Positions 1-9,082 of a stretch of DNA of 64,000 nt are shown in pieces. The position numbers and the translations under genes are program-made. The first letter of the stretch is position 1, and the number at the start of each line of letters is the position of its first letter. The DNA lies in assembly GCA_947466075.1 (NCBI GenBank), contig CANIBP010000003.1, positions 124,001-188,000 on the forward strand, written 5' to 3'. Below the pieces are notes generated by a model. It made no database searches and was not told where the DNA came from. It worked only from the letters and a program-made list of their open reading frames with translations. The DNA comes from Verrucomicrobiaceae bacterium (GTDB taxonomy: Bacteria > Verrucomicrobiota > Verrucomicrobiia > Verrucomicrobiales > Verrucomicrobiaceae).

Positions 1-2
1 TC

Positions 3-608
3 ATGAACCGACTCATCACGCCCATCGCCCTCTTCAGCATCACATTCGCCACAGCAGTCCTCGCTCAGGCGGATAGACCACTGCTGAATGACAGCGCGCT
101 GCCCGTCATCGCCGCGCCGAGCTTTGCCGAGCCGTTGGTGGCACCGTTTGTGACGGCAAAAGGCCAATGGGTTCCTGCAGAAGGCGTTCTTAGCGTCGTG
201 GACATCCCAGCGGAGAAACACATCCCCGTGCTGCATCACAAAGTTGGCTTGGCCAGCGCGGTGATCGAATTGGAGTTCCGTTGGGATGGAGTTGGCTCGT
301 TCCTCGTGGGTTGTGATTCAGATAAGCATGTAGGCCGCGTGGTGATCAATGCCAAGGGACTAAGCATCGCGGAAGACTCGGTGAAACCTTCACACACCAT
401 CGCGCAACTCCCGCTCGCCGTGAAACAGGGCGAGTGGCACAAGCTCCGCGTCGAATGGAAAGGCGATCAAATGGCCGCACGTCTTGATGGCTCCGAACTC
501 CGCGCCCAACACGCCTACCTTGCCACAGCGAAGAGCCGCAGTTGGCTCGCAGCCTCACAGTCGGTGAAAGTCCGCAACCTCAAGATCAGCGGCGAGGCGA
601 AGCCTTGA
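3..608 (+). CDS. Secreted LamG/DUF1080-like protein
   Basis: 201 aa, complete: the ATG at position 3 is followed by a good signal peptide (about residues 1-21, ending VLAQ). The mature part is beta-rich, with the pattern GEWHKLRVEWKGDQMAARL near residues 145-165 that is common in concanavalin-like and DUF1080 (3-keto-disaccharide hydrolase) domains. I see no catalytic motif, so binding of a saccharide in the periplasm is only an inference. Its TGA shares one base with the ATG of the following glycosidase, which implies translational coupling and a joint role. The upstream gene context is outside the window. Confidence 0.6.
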   Translation: MNRLITPIALFSITFATAVLAQADRPLLNDSALPVIAAPSFAEPLVAPFVTAKGQWVPAEGVLSVVDIPAEKHIPVLHHKVGLASAVIELEFRWDGVGSFLVGCDSDKHVGRVVINAKGLSIAEDSVKPSHTIAQLPLAVKQGEWHKLRVEWKGDQMAARLDGSELRAQHAYLATAKSRSWLAASQSVKVRNLKISGEAKP

Positions 609-1885
609 TGAATCTTATTCTGACAACCCTCTTGGTTGCGATAGGCACAAGCGTTTTCGCACAAGCACCAGCGCGCCCGTTGTTTCGCGAATTCGTCGGT
701 CTCTGCGGGCATACCGTGCAGTTTAAGCCGGAGCTTTATCAACCAGTGTGCCGCGTGGTGCGCGACTACCATCCAGTGAAGTGGGATTTGGCCAAGGACA
801 CCTCCGTCATGCCAGAGTGGCCTTTTGCGAAGAACCGCGTGTCGTGGGAGAAGGTCTATCGCTCGTGGCATGACAAGGGTTTGAGCATCAGCGTGTGTCT
901 TCAGTTTGATGACATGAAAGCTGAGGACTGGAAGGACATCGAGCGCGATGCGCGTGCCTACGCCAAAGGCTTCGCTGAGAACTTTGGTCCCGGCGGCAAG
1001 TATCCTTTCGTGAACTGCGTGGAGATCGGCAACGAGTCCGGTCACATCGACGACGCAACTTACCTGCGCATCTTCAAAGCGATGGCTACTGGCATTCGTG
1101 AGGGCAATCCGAAGCTCAAGATCGCCACCTGCAACACTGAGGCTGGCGGCAGTGATCGCTATTGGAAAGGCGCCGACATCTTCACGCCGCACCTGCCCAT
1201 GATCGACGTGTTGCGCATCCATCGCTATGCGATCAAAGACGGCTGGCCCACGTGGAAGCGCAGCTACCCGGAGGACTCCACCGTTCCCTACCTCAGCAAG
1301 ATTCAAGAGATGATCGACTGGCGCGACAAGCATGCGAAGGGTCGCGAGATGTGGCTCAGTGAGTTCGGTTGGGATTGCAGCACGCAAAAACCCGATCCGA
1401 AAGGCGACATGGCAAAGTTTATCACCTGCACCGATGACGAACAGGCCATGTGGCTGGTGCGCAGCTACTTTCTCTTTGCCGAAATGGGCATCGACAAAGC
1501 CTTCGTCTATTTTTTCAACGATGCAGACAAACCAGCCTTCCATGCCTGCTCCGGCATCACTCGCAACTTCCAGCCCAAGCCCAGCTACCACGCTATTGCA
1601 TGGATGCTCAAACACCTCGCCGACTACCGCTTCAGCAAAGCCATTCTGAAGTCAGAAAAGGATGGCTATCTCTTTGAGTTCACACCGGAGAAAGCCGATG
1701 CACCCAAAATCCTCGCCGCATGGCATGCCACTCGCGAAAATGTCTCTCTCGATCTCCAAGGTGCCACCATCCTGCGCTCCGAAATCATGCCCCTAACCGC
1801 TGGCAACGCCGTCGAGCCTCAACTGAAAACAATCGACACCACCGTCATCGCAGGAACGCTTCCCATTCTGCTTTGGGTGAAGTAA
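608..1885 (+). CDS. Secreted clan GH-A glycoside hydrolase-like protein
   Basis: 425 aa with a signal peptide (MNLILTTLLVAIGTSVFAQ). The reading frame is open upstream to 542, but the ATG at 608 gives the signal peptide and overlaps the previous stop by one base. Two motifs fit a TIM-barrel retaining glycosidase of clan GH-A: EIGNESG with the candidate acid/base E143 after N142, and WLSEFGWD with the candidate nucleophile E252 on a late strand. HRY (205-207) and W-rich segments fit a sugar cleft. The C-terminal 60 residues look like a small beta-sandwich. The exact GH family and substrate cannot be assigned from sequence alone (GH39/GH5-like architecture). Likely periplasmic or secreted polysaccharide breakdown. 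Confidence 0.68.
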   Translation: MNLILTTLLVAIGTSVFAQAPARPLFREFVGLCGHTVQFKPELYQPVCRVVRDYHPVKWDLAKDTSVMPEWPFAKNRVSWEKVYRSWHDKGLSISVCLQFDDMKAEDWKDIERDARAYAKGFAENFGPGGKYPFVNCVEIGNESGHIDDATYLRIFKAMATGIREGNPKLKIATCNTEAGGSDRYWKGADIFTPHLPMIDVLRIHRYAIKDGWPTWKRSYPEDSTVPYLSKIQEMIDWRDKHAKGREMWLSEFGWDCSTQKPDPKGDMAKFITCTDDEQAMWLVRSYFLFAEMGIDKAFVYFFNDADKPAFHACSGITRNFQPKPSYHAIAWMLKHLADYRFSKAILKSEKDGYLFEFTPEKADAPKILAAWHATRENVSLDLQGATILRSEIMPLTAGNAVEPQLKTIDTTVIAGTLPILLWVK

Positions 1886-1898
1886 ATCACCTCAACAC

Positions 1899-2882
1899 AT
1901 GTCCACCACCGCTCACATCGCCATTATCGACTGGCGCACCGCTCCGCAAGGCGATGCGGAGTCTAGCATTGAAAAAAACATCATCGGCAATGCCGCGAAG
2001 GTCACACGACATCTCTGTGACACCGATGCCGATCTTACCGACGAAATCGCCAGCGCGAACGCTATCATCATCTGGCACAACATGCCGCTCACGGCCTCCG
2101 GCATCGACAAACTCAAGAACTGCCGCGCCATCATTCGCAACGGCGTCGGGTTCGACAGTGTGGACGTCGCTGCGGCTCGTGAGCGTGGCATCGCCGTGTG
2201 CAATGTGCCCGACTACGGCACCGAAGAAGTCGCCGATCACGCCATCGCACTCGCCATGGCTCTGTGTCGTCAAATTCTGCCACTCGATCAAGAAGCCAAA
2301 CAACTCGGCTGGAACATCAAAGTCGGCCCCAAGCTCCGCCGCCTTAGCACGCTCACCTTTGGCGTCGTCGGACTCGGCCGCATCGGCACCGCCACAGCCT
2401 TGCGAGCCAAAGCGCTCGGCTTCCGCGTTATCTTCCACGATCCCTACCTACCGAATGGTGCGGACAAAGCCGTGGGCATCACACGCGTGCGCACGCTTGA
2501 TGAGTTGCTCGCTCAAACCGATGTCTTGTCGCTGCATTGCCCCTTGAACGATGAAACGAAGCACCTCATCGCCGAGCGCGAGCTTTCACGGCTCAAGCCG
2601 GGCGCTTTCGTCGTCAACACCGCCCGTGGTGCCGTTATCAAGAAGACCGCAGTTCTCGCCGCCCTCCGCGAAGGAAGCCTCGCCGGTGCAGGTCTCGATG
2701 TCATCGAAGACGAGCCGCTGCGCACCGCAGAAGAAGCCGCCACGCCGAATCTCATCGCCACCTGCCATGCGGCGTTTTGCAGCGTGGAATCGAAAATCGA
2801 AATGCGCAGCACCTCCGCCCGCATCGCGCTGGCAGCTGTGACGGGTCAAGCATTGGAGAATGTCGTGAACGGCGTCGCTTAG
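1899..2882 (+). CDS. D-isomer specific 2-hydroxyacid dehydrogenase, NAD-binding
   Basis: 327 aa, cytoplasmic. The N-terminal substrate-binding part contains [10 protein letters not shown]. The Rossmann part has the dinucleotide loop [10 protein letters not shown]. The catalytic set of the family is present: Arg in NTARGAVI, Glu in DVIEDEPL, and His in ATCHAAFCS. The enzyme should reduce or oxidise a 2-keto/2-hydroxy acid with NAD(P); the closest types are C-terminal-binding-protein or phosphoglycerate-dehydrogenase-like enzymes, but it lacks the ACT domain of SerA. It starts 13 bp after the glycosidase, in the same run of + strand sugar genes, which suggests a sugar-acid substrate (inference). 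Confidence 0.88.
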   Translation: MSTTAHIAIIDWRTAPQGDAESSIEKNIIGNAAKVTRHLCDTDADLTDEIASANAIIIWHNMPLTASGIDKLKNCRAIIRNGVGFDSVDVAAARERGIAVCNVPDYGTEEVADHAIALAMALCRQILPLDQEAKQLGWNIKVGPKLRRLSTLTFGVVGLGRIGTATALRAKALGFRVIFHDPYLPNGADKAVGITRVRTLDELLAQTDVLSLHCPLNDETKHLIAERELSRLKPGAFVVNTARGAVIKKTAVLAALREGSLAGAGLDVIEDEPLRTAEEAATPNLIATCHAAFCSVESKIEMRSTSARIALAAVTGQALENVVNGVA

Positions 2883-3010
2883 GTCAGCCCGCTTGGATGC
2901 CGGTTCATGGCATCGAAGGGCGAAAAAGCAGATGCGCGGGAGGTAGAGACGCTCAACATTGCCAAACTCGGGCGAATGAGAACTGCATCTCGCTCCGATC
3001 TCTCCAACCC

Positions 3011-4354
3011 ATGAACACCCAACCCACGTCCCTCTCTCGCCGCCGCTTCGTCGGCGCTGCCGGCCTCGTCGCCGGAAGCATGATCACCCGTCCGCTGTTT
3101 GGCCAGAACGCCGCCAGCAACAAACTCAACGTCGCCCTCATCGGCGTGTGGGGCCGCGGTCTCGCTCACTATGAAGCCCTCTCTGAGGAAAATGTCGTCG
3201 CGCTATGCGATATCAACGAGGCGCACTTCCCGGATGCACTGAAGCGCTTTCCCGGTGCCACGACCTACATCGACTGGCGCAAATGCCTCGATCACAAGGG
3301 CCTTGATGCCGTCATGATCTGCACGCCGGACCACACGCATGCGTTCATTGCCAACTGGGCGCTGAAACGCAATCTGCACGTCTATTGCGAGAAGCCGCTC
3401 GCCATCACGGTCAATGAAGCACGCACGGTGCGCGCGACTTGGGAGAGCAAGAAAGGCAAACTCGCCACACAGGTCGGCATGCAGCGCCATGCGCAGCCGA
3501 ATTTTAATCGCGTGAAGGAACTCATCCGTGACGGTGCCATCGGTGAGCTGAAAGACGCCTACGCCTGGGGCAACCGCCAGATTCCGAAGCCCGGCTACTT
3601 CCCTGAAGAAGGCACACCACCTCCCGGCTTCCATTACGATCTCTGGCTTGGCCCTGCCCCGTTCCATCCGTACAATCCTGCCTACTTCTCTGGCAAAGCC
3701 GGGGCAAACTGCCTCTCCTGGAACATGTTCTGGGACTTCGGTGCCGGACAGATCGGCGACATGGGCAGCCACACGATGGATCTGCTCTGGAATGCCGTGG
3801 ATGGCAGCCTGCCCACCTCCGCCGAAGCTAAAGGCGAGGCCTACAACTCCGACGTGACGCCTGTGAACTGCGAGTCGCACTTCGAGTTGCCAGCCAATGA
3901 CTGGCGTGGACCAATCACCGTCAATTGGTATCAAGGTGGTGCCATGCCGCGTTCGCCGAAACCGTTCATTGATCTCACCAAGATCGGCCACGGTGCCATG
4001 TTCAAAGGCACCAAAGGCTTCCTCATTGCCGACTTCGACACGCGCATGATTATACCCTTCGGCGACGATGCAGACATGACTTACTACAAATCACGCAAGT
4101 CGGATGACCTGCTGCCACCCGTTGGCGTCTTCCAAAAGCAGTGGTTCGACGCTTGTCGCGATCCTAGCAAGCCCACCGCCTGCAACTTCGGTTACAGCGC
4201 TGACATGATCGAGATGATGCTCCTCGGCCTCGTCGCGTATCGCGTTGGCAAGAAGATCAAATACGACGGCAAGACCGGCACCAGTCCCGACACACCCGAA
4301 GCCAACGCCTTCATGAAGAAGGAATACCGCGACGGCTGGAACATCGACGGTTAA
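3011..4354 (+). CDS. Gfo/Idh/MocA family oxidoreductase, Tat-exported
   Basis: 447 aa. The frame is open from 2777, but the ATG at 3011 begins a twin-arginine signal ([13 protein letters not shown], then hydrophobic to LFGQ), so this start is preferred. The Rossmann part follows ([11 protein letters not shown]), then the family signature EKPLAIT in HVYCEKP and the DHTH/WD segments typical of the large Verrucomicrobia/Planctomycetes oxidoreductase group. It ends [12 protein letters not shown], a tail also seen in the homologue at 60.8-62.1 kb. Expected role: NAD(P)-dependent oxidation or reduction of a sugar or inositol-like substrate in the periplasm, perhaps with a bound cofactor. A hairpin terminator follows. 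Confidence 0.88.
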   Translation: MNTQPTSLSRRRFVGAAGLVAGSMITRPLFGQNAASNKLNVALIGVWGRGLAHYEALSEENVVALCDINEAHFPDALKRFPGATTYIDWRKCLDHKGLDAVMICTPDHTHAFIANWALKRNLHVYCEKPLAITVNEARTVRATWESKKGKLATQVGMQRHAQPNFNRVKELIRDGAIGELKDAYAWGNRQIPKPGYFPEEGTPPPGFHYDLWLGPAPFHPYNPAYFSGKAGANCLSWNMFWDFGAGQIGDMGSHTMDLLWNAVDGSLPTSAEAKGEAYNSDVTPVNCESHFELPANDWRGPITVNWYQGGAMPRSPKPFIDLTKIGHGAMFKGTKGFLIADFDTRMIIPFGDDADMTYYKSRKSDDLLPPVGVFQKQWFDACRDPSKPTACNFGYSADMIEMMLLGLVAYRVGKKIKYDGKTGTSPDTPEANAFMKKEYRDGWNIDG

Positions 4355-4381
4355 TCTAGCCTGCGCCCTAGCACTCATTCT

Positions 4382-4418
4382 CCCGTCGTCACAAAGTTGT
4401 GGCGACGGGATTTTATTT
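4382..4418 (+). terminator. Rho-independent terminator after the oxidoreductase gene
   Basis: CCCGTCGTCAC at 4382-4392 pairs with GTGGCGACGGG at 4399-4409 (one G-T pair, short loop), followed by ATTTTATTT. It lies 27 bp after the oxidoreductase stop and before the DUF1080 gene, so the first four genes form one transcription unit. Confidence 0.75.
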
Positions 4419-4461
4419 GCCCAGCTGAATACGTTATCTTGATACATCGCCTCACCCTTCC

Positions 4462-5241
4462 ATGAAACCACTGTTCGTTTTCCTTCTCGTCTGCACCTCT
4501 CTCGCCGCTGAAGACGGCTTCACGCCGCTCTTCAACGGCAAAGACCTCACCGGCTGGGATGGCGATCCGAAGCTTTGGAAGGTCGAGAACGGCATCGTCA
4601 TCGGCACCAATCCCGCGCCCGAGGCGATGGCGAACAACAGCTTCCTCATCTGGCGCGGCGGCATCGTAAAAGACTTCGAGCTGCACGCCACCGTGCGCGT
4701 CATCGGCGACAACAACAGCGGCATCCAATACCGCAGCCGCGAGCTGCCGGAGGTCGCCCTGTGGGTCATCACCGGCTACCAGTGCGACATCCATCCCGCC
4801 ATCGAGCACACCGGCATGACGTATGAGGAAAAAGGTCGCGGCATCTTCGGCCTCAACGGCAAAAACGTCATGCTCGACCCCGACGGCGCTCTCTGGCAGC
4901 TCAGCGAGCACGCGCCCGTGAAGGTCGATGTCAGCCAGTGGAACGAGTACGTCATCATCGCGAAAGGCAACCACCTCACCCATCAAATCAACGGCCAGCC
5001 CACCTCCGAACTCATCGACCACGACGAAAAGAAACGTGCGTTGGCAGGCCTCCTCGCCATCCAGCTCCATCGCGGCAACCCCAACCGTGTCGAAATCAAA
5101 GACCTGCGACTCAAAGTGCTGGCGCAAGCTGAGATCGTCGAGTTTGATGCGGCGAAGATGCCTGCGGGAGCCACGAAGATCGAGAAGCCGCGCACAGTTC
5201 ATCCGCAGGGGACGGGCGCTGTGGTGCCGGGGAAGAAGTAA
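4462..5241 (+). CDS. Secreted DUF1080 (3-keto-disaccharide hydrolase) protein
   Basis: 259 aa with a signal peptide (MKPLFVFLLVCTSLAAE). The start of the mature domain, GFTPLFNGKDLTGWDGD, is the diagnostic opening of DUF1080, and DNNSGIQYRSRE, the YQCDIHP segment and WNEYVIIAKGNHLTHQING follow in the usual order. The domain has a concanavalin-like fold; characterised members hydrolyse 3-keto-glycosides made by Gfo/Idh/MocA enzymes, which agrees with the oxidoreductase gene just upstream. It is separated from that gene by a terminator, so it probably has its own promoter. Confidence 0.87.
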   Translation: MKPLFVFLLVCTSLAAEDGFTPLFNGKDLTGWDGDPKLWKVENGIVIGTNPAPEAMANNSFLIWRGGIVKDFELHATVRVIGDNNSGIQYRSRELPEVALWVITGYQCDIHPAIEHTGMTYEEKGRGIFGLNGKNVMLDPDGALWQLSEHAPVKVDVSQWNEYVIIAKGNHLTHQINGQPTSELIDHDEKKRALAGLLAIQLHRGNPNRVEIKDLRLKVLAQAEIVEFDAAKMPAGATKIEKPRTVHPQGTGAVVPGKK

Positions 5242-5321
5242 CCGAGATTGATAATAGCACGAGCCGCACGTAAAAGTTTCCGGAGACGTCCTTTCCAACC
5301 AATCTGTTTCTCAAATAACTC

Positions 5322-6422
5322 ATGAACTACTGGCTCGATCTATTTACAGGCGTGAGCTGGGACGAATTTCGGAAGGCAGGCAGCAATGTCACAGGCTTTA
5401 GGGAATCTCGATGGAACACCCTTCAAAAGATCAAGAACGGCGACATTTTCCTTTGCTACCTGACAGGCGTATCGCGGTTCGTGGGTCTTCTCCAGGTCAC
5501 GGGCAAGCCGTTCAAAGACAACACCCCCATCTGGAAGGATCAAGTTTTCCCGTGCCGATTGCCAGTGAAGCCTTTGCTCGTGCTCGATCCCGAGTTTGGC
5601 ATTTCAGTCCACGACTTTCGGGATCGTCTCTCCTGCTTTATCAATGCAAGTTCTCAGCACGCATGGACGGGCGCGTTTCGTGGTTCTCCGTCGAAGTGGT
5701 CTGCCAGCGACGGCAAGGCGGTGACAGATGATCTTCGTGACGCACAACAGAATCCTCGAAAACTTCCGACCGATCCCCGAAAGCTAGCTCGAAAACCCAG
5801 AGCCTTTTTCGGCAAAGACAAAAAGGCAGTGACCATTCCGGATGATGACGAACTTCCGTTGCCTCAAAAGTCCGCAGTCACTACCTCGCCGACAGAACAC
5901 ACCGAGATACAGGCCCTTCTGCTCAGGCTTGGAGCGGATATGGGTTTCGATGTTTGGGTGGCCCGCAATGATCGCGGGAGAATATGCAACGGCACGACTT
6001 TGGGCGACATGCCGAAGATGAAGGAATCGCTTCCTCTTCAATTTGACGACGCCACGAATCGCACGATCGAGTTGATTGATGTTCTCTGGCTCAAGGGCAA
6101 CTCCATAGTAGCTGCTTTTGAAGTCGAGAGCACGACTTCGATCTATTCCGGCTTGCTTCGGATGTCCGACCTAACTGCGATGCAGCCCAACTTAAATATT
6201 CCGCTTTATCTCGTCGCACCAGATGACCGCAGGGACAAAGTCTTCAGTGAGATCAACAGGCCTACTTTCAGCCACTTGAACCCGCCGCTATCGGATTCCT
6301 GCCGATTCATCGCCTTCTCCGAACTCAAGCAGAAGATAAAGGACGTTGGCGCTTATCTTCGCTTTATGAAGCCTGAGTTCCTCGAAGAACTGTCCGAGGA
6401 ATGCACGCTGGATGATGACTGA
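5322..6422 (+). CDS. EVE-like domain fused to PD-(D/E)XK-type nuclease
   Basis: 366 aa, no signal peptide. Residues 1-105 (MNYWLDLFTG, NGDIFLCYLTG, SRFVGLLQVTG) resemble the EVE/PUA-like fold that binds modified bases. A charged linker follows (about 120-190). The C-terminal part has HTEIQALLLRLG (E195), then IDVLWLKGN with D253 and AAFEVEST with E267 and E269, which fits a PD-(D/E)XK core in which the usual Lys is Glu. The arrangement matches modification-dependent restriction enzymes, so phage or foreign-DNA defence is the likely role (inference). It sits alone inside a carbohydrate gene run. No methyltransferase is nearby, as expected for a type IV-like enzyme. Confidence 0.6.
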   Translation: MNYWLDLFTGVSWDEFRKAGSNVTGFRESRWNTLQKIKNGDIFLCYLTGVSRFVGLLQVTGKPFKDNTPIWKDQVFPCRLPVKPLLVLDPEFGISVHDFRDRLSCFINASSQHAWTGAFRGSPSKWSASDGKAVTDDLRDAQQNPRKLPTDPRKLARKPRAFFGKDKKAVTIPDDDELPLPQKSAVTTSPTEHTEIQALLLRLGADMGFDVWVARNDRGRICNGTTLGDMPKMKESLPLQFDDATNRTIELIDVLWLKGNSIVAAFEVESTTSIYSGLLRMSDLTAMQPNLNIPLYLVAPDDRRDKVFSEINRPTFSHLNPPLSDSCRFIAFSELKQKIKDVGAYLRFMKPEFLEELSEECTLDDD

Positions 6423-6478
6423 GGGAAGAATGGCGGAAGCGATTGCCAACTCGAATTAGAAAAGGGAAACACTCCACC

Positions 6479-6688
6479 ATGAGCGCCATCGCGGAACGCA
6501 TCGACCTTCGCCTTCGCCAACTGTCGCCGCGGCGGGCGGCGAAGCTGGAGCGAATCATCGCGAGCATTCTCGACATGGTTGAGCCCGAGGGTCCCGCGAA
6601 CAACATCACCGCCACCGACGCCGACAAACGCGCCGAGGCTCTGGCCGCGCTCAACCGCATCGCCAGTCGTGGTGGCCTTGCTGGGTGA
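6479..6688 (+). CDS. Small hypothetical protein
   Basis: 69 aa from the ATG at 6479 (an upstream in-frame start at 6443 lacks support). The sequence is a charged helix (MSAIAERIDLRLRQLSPRR, then AAKLERIIASILDMVE) followed by a second helical stretch. The leucine/arginine-rich helix preceding a short tail resembles small antitoxin-like or DNA-associated proteins, but I recognise no family and there is no toxin gene beside it. It starts 57 bp after the nuclease gene and could be its partner. Not recognised. Confidence 0.4.
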   Translation: MSAIAERIDLRLRQLSPRRAAKLERIIASILDMVEPEGPANNITATDADKRAEALAALNRIASRGGLAG

Positions 6689-6758
6689 GCTTTCCCTCCT
6701 TTTGCTTCCTCCGCATCTCAGCGGTGCAACATCAACGTGCGCTCCTCGTTCACTTACC

Positions 6759-7619
6759 ATGCGCCAAGCCACCACCATTCTTCTACTCGCTCTTTGCCCT
6801 CCGCTTTTCGCCCAGAAAGCCGGCAAAGCCACCACGCCACCGCCGACGAAGCCGCCCCTCGTGAGCGTGGATGTCACGAAGCTGCCGGAGGGCACGACGC
6901 AGCTCGATCTGTTCCTGCTCATGGGGCAGTCGAACATGAAAGGACGCGGCGTGATGCCGGAGGAGCCGAAGCGTGATCCGCGCATCGTCATGATGCACCT
7001 CAAGGACGACCAGTGGTATCTCGCACGGCATCCGCTGCACCTCACCGGCGAGGCGAAGACCTTCCAAGGCCACGACAACGCTGGTGTCGGCCCTGGACTG
7101 GTCTTTGCGGAGGTGATTGCCGCCGCGAATCCGAAGTCTGCCATCGGTCTGGTGCCCTGCGCGGTCGGTGGATCGTCGATCAAGCTGTGGCAGAAGGGCG
7201 CGAAGCTCTATGAGGAATCGCTTCGTCGGGCGAAGCTGGCCTTGCAGACGACAGCACCGTTGAAAGCTCGCATTCGTGGCGTGATCTGGCTGCAGGGTGA
7301 AGCGAATGCGAATCCCGAAGAACTGCCGCTGCATGCCGAGCGCCTCCGCGCGATGATTGAAGCCCTGCGTGCTGATCTCGTGTTGCCAGAGTTGCCCTTC
7401 ATCGCCTGCACCGTCGGCGAGTTGAAGCCTGGGCCGCTGCTGACGAACCTCAAAGCAATGAATGAGATCCAGCTCGCATTGCCGAAAAATGTGCCGCACA
7501 CCGCCTGCGTCGATGCACGCGATCTTAAGACGCACATCGGTGATGCCGTTCACTTTGACACCGCCGCGCAGAATGAGATCGGGAAGCGCTTTGCGGAGAA
7601 GTTCCTTCTAAACCCATAA
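6759..7619 (+). CDS. SASA-domain carbohydrate esterase (sialate O-acetylesterase-like)
   Basis: 286 aa with a signal peptide (MRQATTILLLALCPPLFAQ); the frame is open further upstream but only this ATG gives the export signal. The family's SGNH-type blocks are visible: LFLLMGQSNMKGRG with the candidate nucleophile Ser, CAVGGSSIKLW, GVIWLQGEAN, and DAVHFDTAAQ with the candidate catalytic Asp/His pair near the C-terminus. It should remove acetyl groups from sugars in the periplasm. It begins 70 bp after the preceding small ORF and is 4 bp from the next gene. Confidence 0.82.
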   Translation: MRQATTILLLALCPPLFAQKAGKATTPPPTKPPLVSVDVTKLPEGTTQLDLFLLMGQSNMKGRGVMPEEPKRDPRIVMMHLKDDQWYLARHPLHLTGEAKTFQGHDNAGVGPGLVFAEVIAAANPKSAIGLVPCAVGGSSIKLWQKGAKLYEESLRRAKLALQTTAPLKARIRGVIWLQGEANANPEELPLHAERLRAMIEALRADLVLPELPFIACTVGELKPGPLLTNLKAMNEIQLALPKNVPHTACVDARDLKTHIGDAVHFDTAAQNEIGKRFAEKFLLNP

Positions 7620-7623
7620 CGTC

Positions 7624-8199
7624 ATGCCAACCAGACTCTGCCTCTTCTTGCTGCTTCTCGTGAGCACCACTCTCGGCTATGCCAAGCAGTTCGTACTCTT
7701 CGATGTCACATTCACCTTCACCCAGGAGGACGCGCTTCAATCCAAGCCGAGCCAATCGCACTACTATGTCAAAAGCGATCGCTTGAACCCAGAACGGCCG
7801 AAAGACTGGACCACACCAGTCGATTACCGCAACGGCACGGTGCATGTGCGTCTGGAAGTCATCGGCAAACCCGAAGGTGGTCAGCCCACCACATGGAGCG
7901 TGTGCTACATCCCTTACAAAGGCCAGAACCATGGCTACGGCTGCATCGGCACTGGTGTTTACAAGGAGAAGGGCGTGATCGAGAAGGACATCGACATGAC
8001 GAGCTTCTGGCAGAACAACGACATCGTTTGGAGCGAAGGCGTCAAGGAGATGCATCTCGTCCTCAAGGACGATCACAATCTCCACGCGCACAAACGCCCT
8101 GATCCTGAGAAGTTCTTCCCCACCAAGGTGCGTATGAGGCTTATTCAGGTGTCCAAAGGTGGGAAGTATGATCCTAAGCTCGTGCCGGCGTTGCCTTGA
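7624..8199 (+). CDS. Secreted hypothetical protein
   Basis: 191 aa with a signal peptide (about residues 1-20, ending LGYA). The mature part is rich in beta-type segments (KQFVLFDVTFTFT, HVRLEVIGKPEGG, SVCYIPYKGQNHGYG). No catalytic motif or cofactor site is seen and I do not recognise the family. It follows the esterase gene by 4 bp, so it is probably co-transcribed and acts in the same compartment. Its stop codon abuts the stop of the convergent kinase gene. Confidence 0.62.
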   Translation: MPTRLCLFLLLLVSTTLGYAKQFVLFDVTFTFTQEDALQSKPSQSHYYVKSDRLNPERPKDWTTPVDYRNGTVHVRLEVIGKPEGGQPTTWSVCYIPYKGQNHGYGCIGTGVYKEKGVIEKDIDMTSFWQNNDIVWSEGVKEMHLVLKDDHNLHAHKRPDPEKFFPTKVRMRLIQVSKGGKYDPKLVPALP

Positions 8200-9057
8200 T
8201 CAAAACTTCTCTACCTGGAGCCATTCGATGCGCCGCTGGAGCTTGGCCTGACGTTCTGCGTTTGGGTTCGGGTAAAGAATGGGATACCATGCCGTCATCA
8301 CGGCAGCGCGGCCAATGAGGCTTTGCTGAAGCGCTTTTTCATCCACGGCGCCGTACGCAGCAAGGATGGTATTCACAGTGGACTGATCCTGATCAAGAAT
8401 TTGCGCATTCCAAATGATTGAGGCCACGTCCCACTCGACGGGACCGGCGAAGGTGTCCTCCCAATCTGTCCACAGCAGTCCGCGGGTGGTGTTCATGAGG
8501 TTGCCCATGTGCGCGTCGCCATGCAGAGCCTGATGAGGATAACGACTCAGCACTTCGATGGAGGTCGTTAGATGATCACGCAGCATCTGCTGTGTCGATT
8601 GGGCAAAAAGCTCGCGATCTTGAAGAATAGCGACGCTTTCGGTGAGGATCGCCAATTTCGGCAAGGGCTCCTGAAAACGGCGCATGATCTCATGACACAG
8701 ACGCAGTGTGCGACCGATCTCAGCGGGATCAGGTGCTGCCTCGGCTCGCGTCACAAACTCCCAGAAATTCAGCGGATATCCCAGATGTTCGTGTGGACCT
8801 GGCGGAAGATCGGGATGCAGCGGAATCGTTGGTGCTCCATGCTCTGTAAGATGCTGGGCGATGGCATTCTCTCGTGCAAACCATTCGGTGCCCTGCCGCG
8901 GCCCATCGCGATCTTGAACGACTCGTGCCACCAGTGTCTCCGTTAGCCGCAGAACGAGGGTGCTGCCGTTTTGCAGCACCTCACACCGATCCGGGGTGAT
9001 GCCGTGGGCTATCGCCGTTTCCGTAGCGGCGCGAATGGCTAAATTCGTGGAAGACAT
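8200..9057 (-). CDS. Aminoglycoside phosphotransferase (APH)-family kinase
   Basis: 285 aa, cytoplasmic. The family's catalytic loop is present as LHGDAHMGNLMN (Asp base and Asn for metal), followed by the metal site WTDWEDTFAGPVEWD. The N-terminal lobe contains GSTLVLRLTETLVARV in place of the nucleotide-binding strands. Members phosphorylate small molecules such as homoserine, choline, hydroxylated sugars or aminoglycosides; the substrate here is unknown, and antibiotic resistance should not be assumed. The stop codon touches that of the convergent gene at 8199. Confidence 0.78.
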   Translation of the reverse strand: MSSTNLAIRAATETAIAHGITPDRCEVLQNGSTLVLRLTETLVARVVQDRDGPRQGTEWFARENAIAQHLTEHGAPTIPLHPDLPPGPHEHLGYPLNFWEFVTRAEAAPDPAEIGRTLRLCHEIMRRFQEPLPKLAILTESVAILQDRELFAQSTQQMLRDHLTTSIEVLSRYPHQALHGDAHMGNLMNTTRGLLWTDWEDTFAGPVEWDVASIIWNAQILDQDQSTVNTILAAYGAVDEKALQQSLIGRAAVMTAWYPILYPNPNAERQAKLQRRIEWLQVEKF

Positions 9058-9082
9058 TGAAGAAAAACGCTGTGCTTCGCCT

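Noticed and set aside
8200-9057. Antibiotic-resistance gene reading of the APH-type kinase
   Set aside because: The motifs define only the kinase superfamily; no mobile element or resistance context is present.
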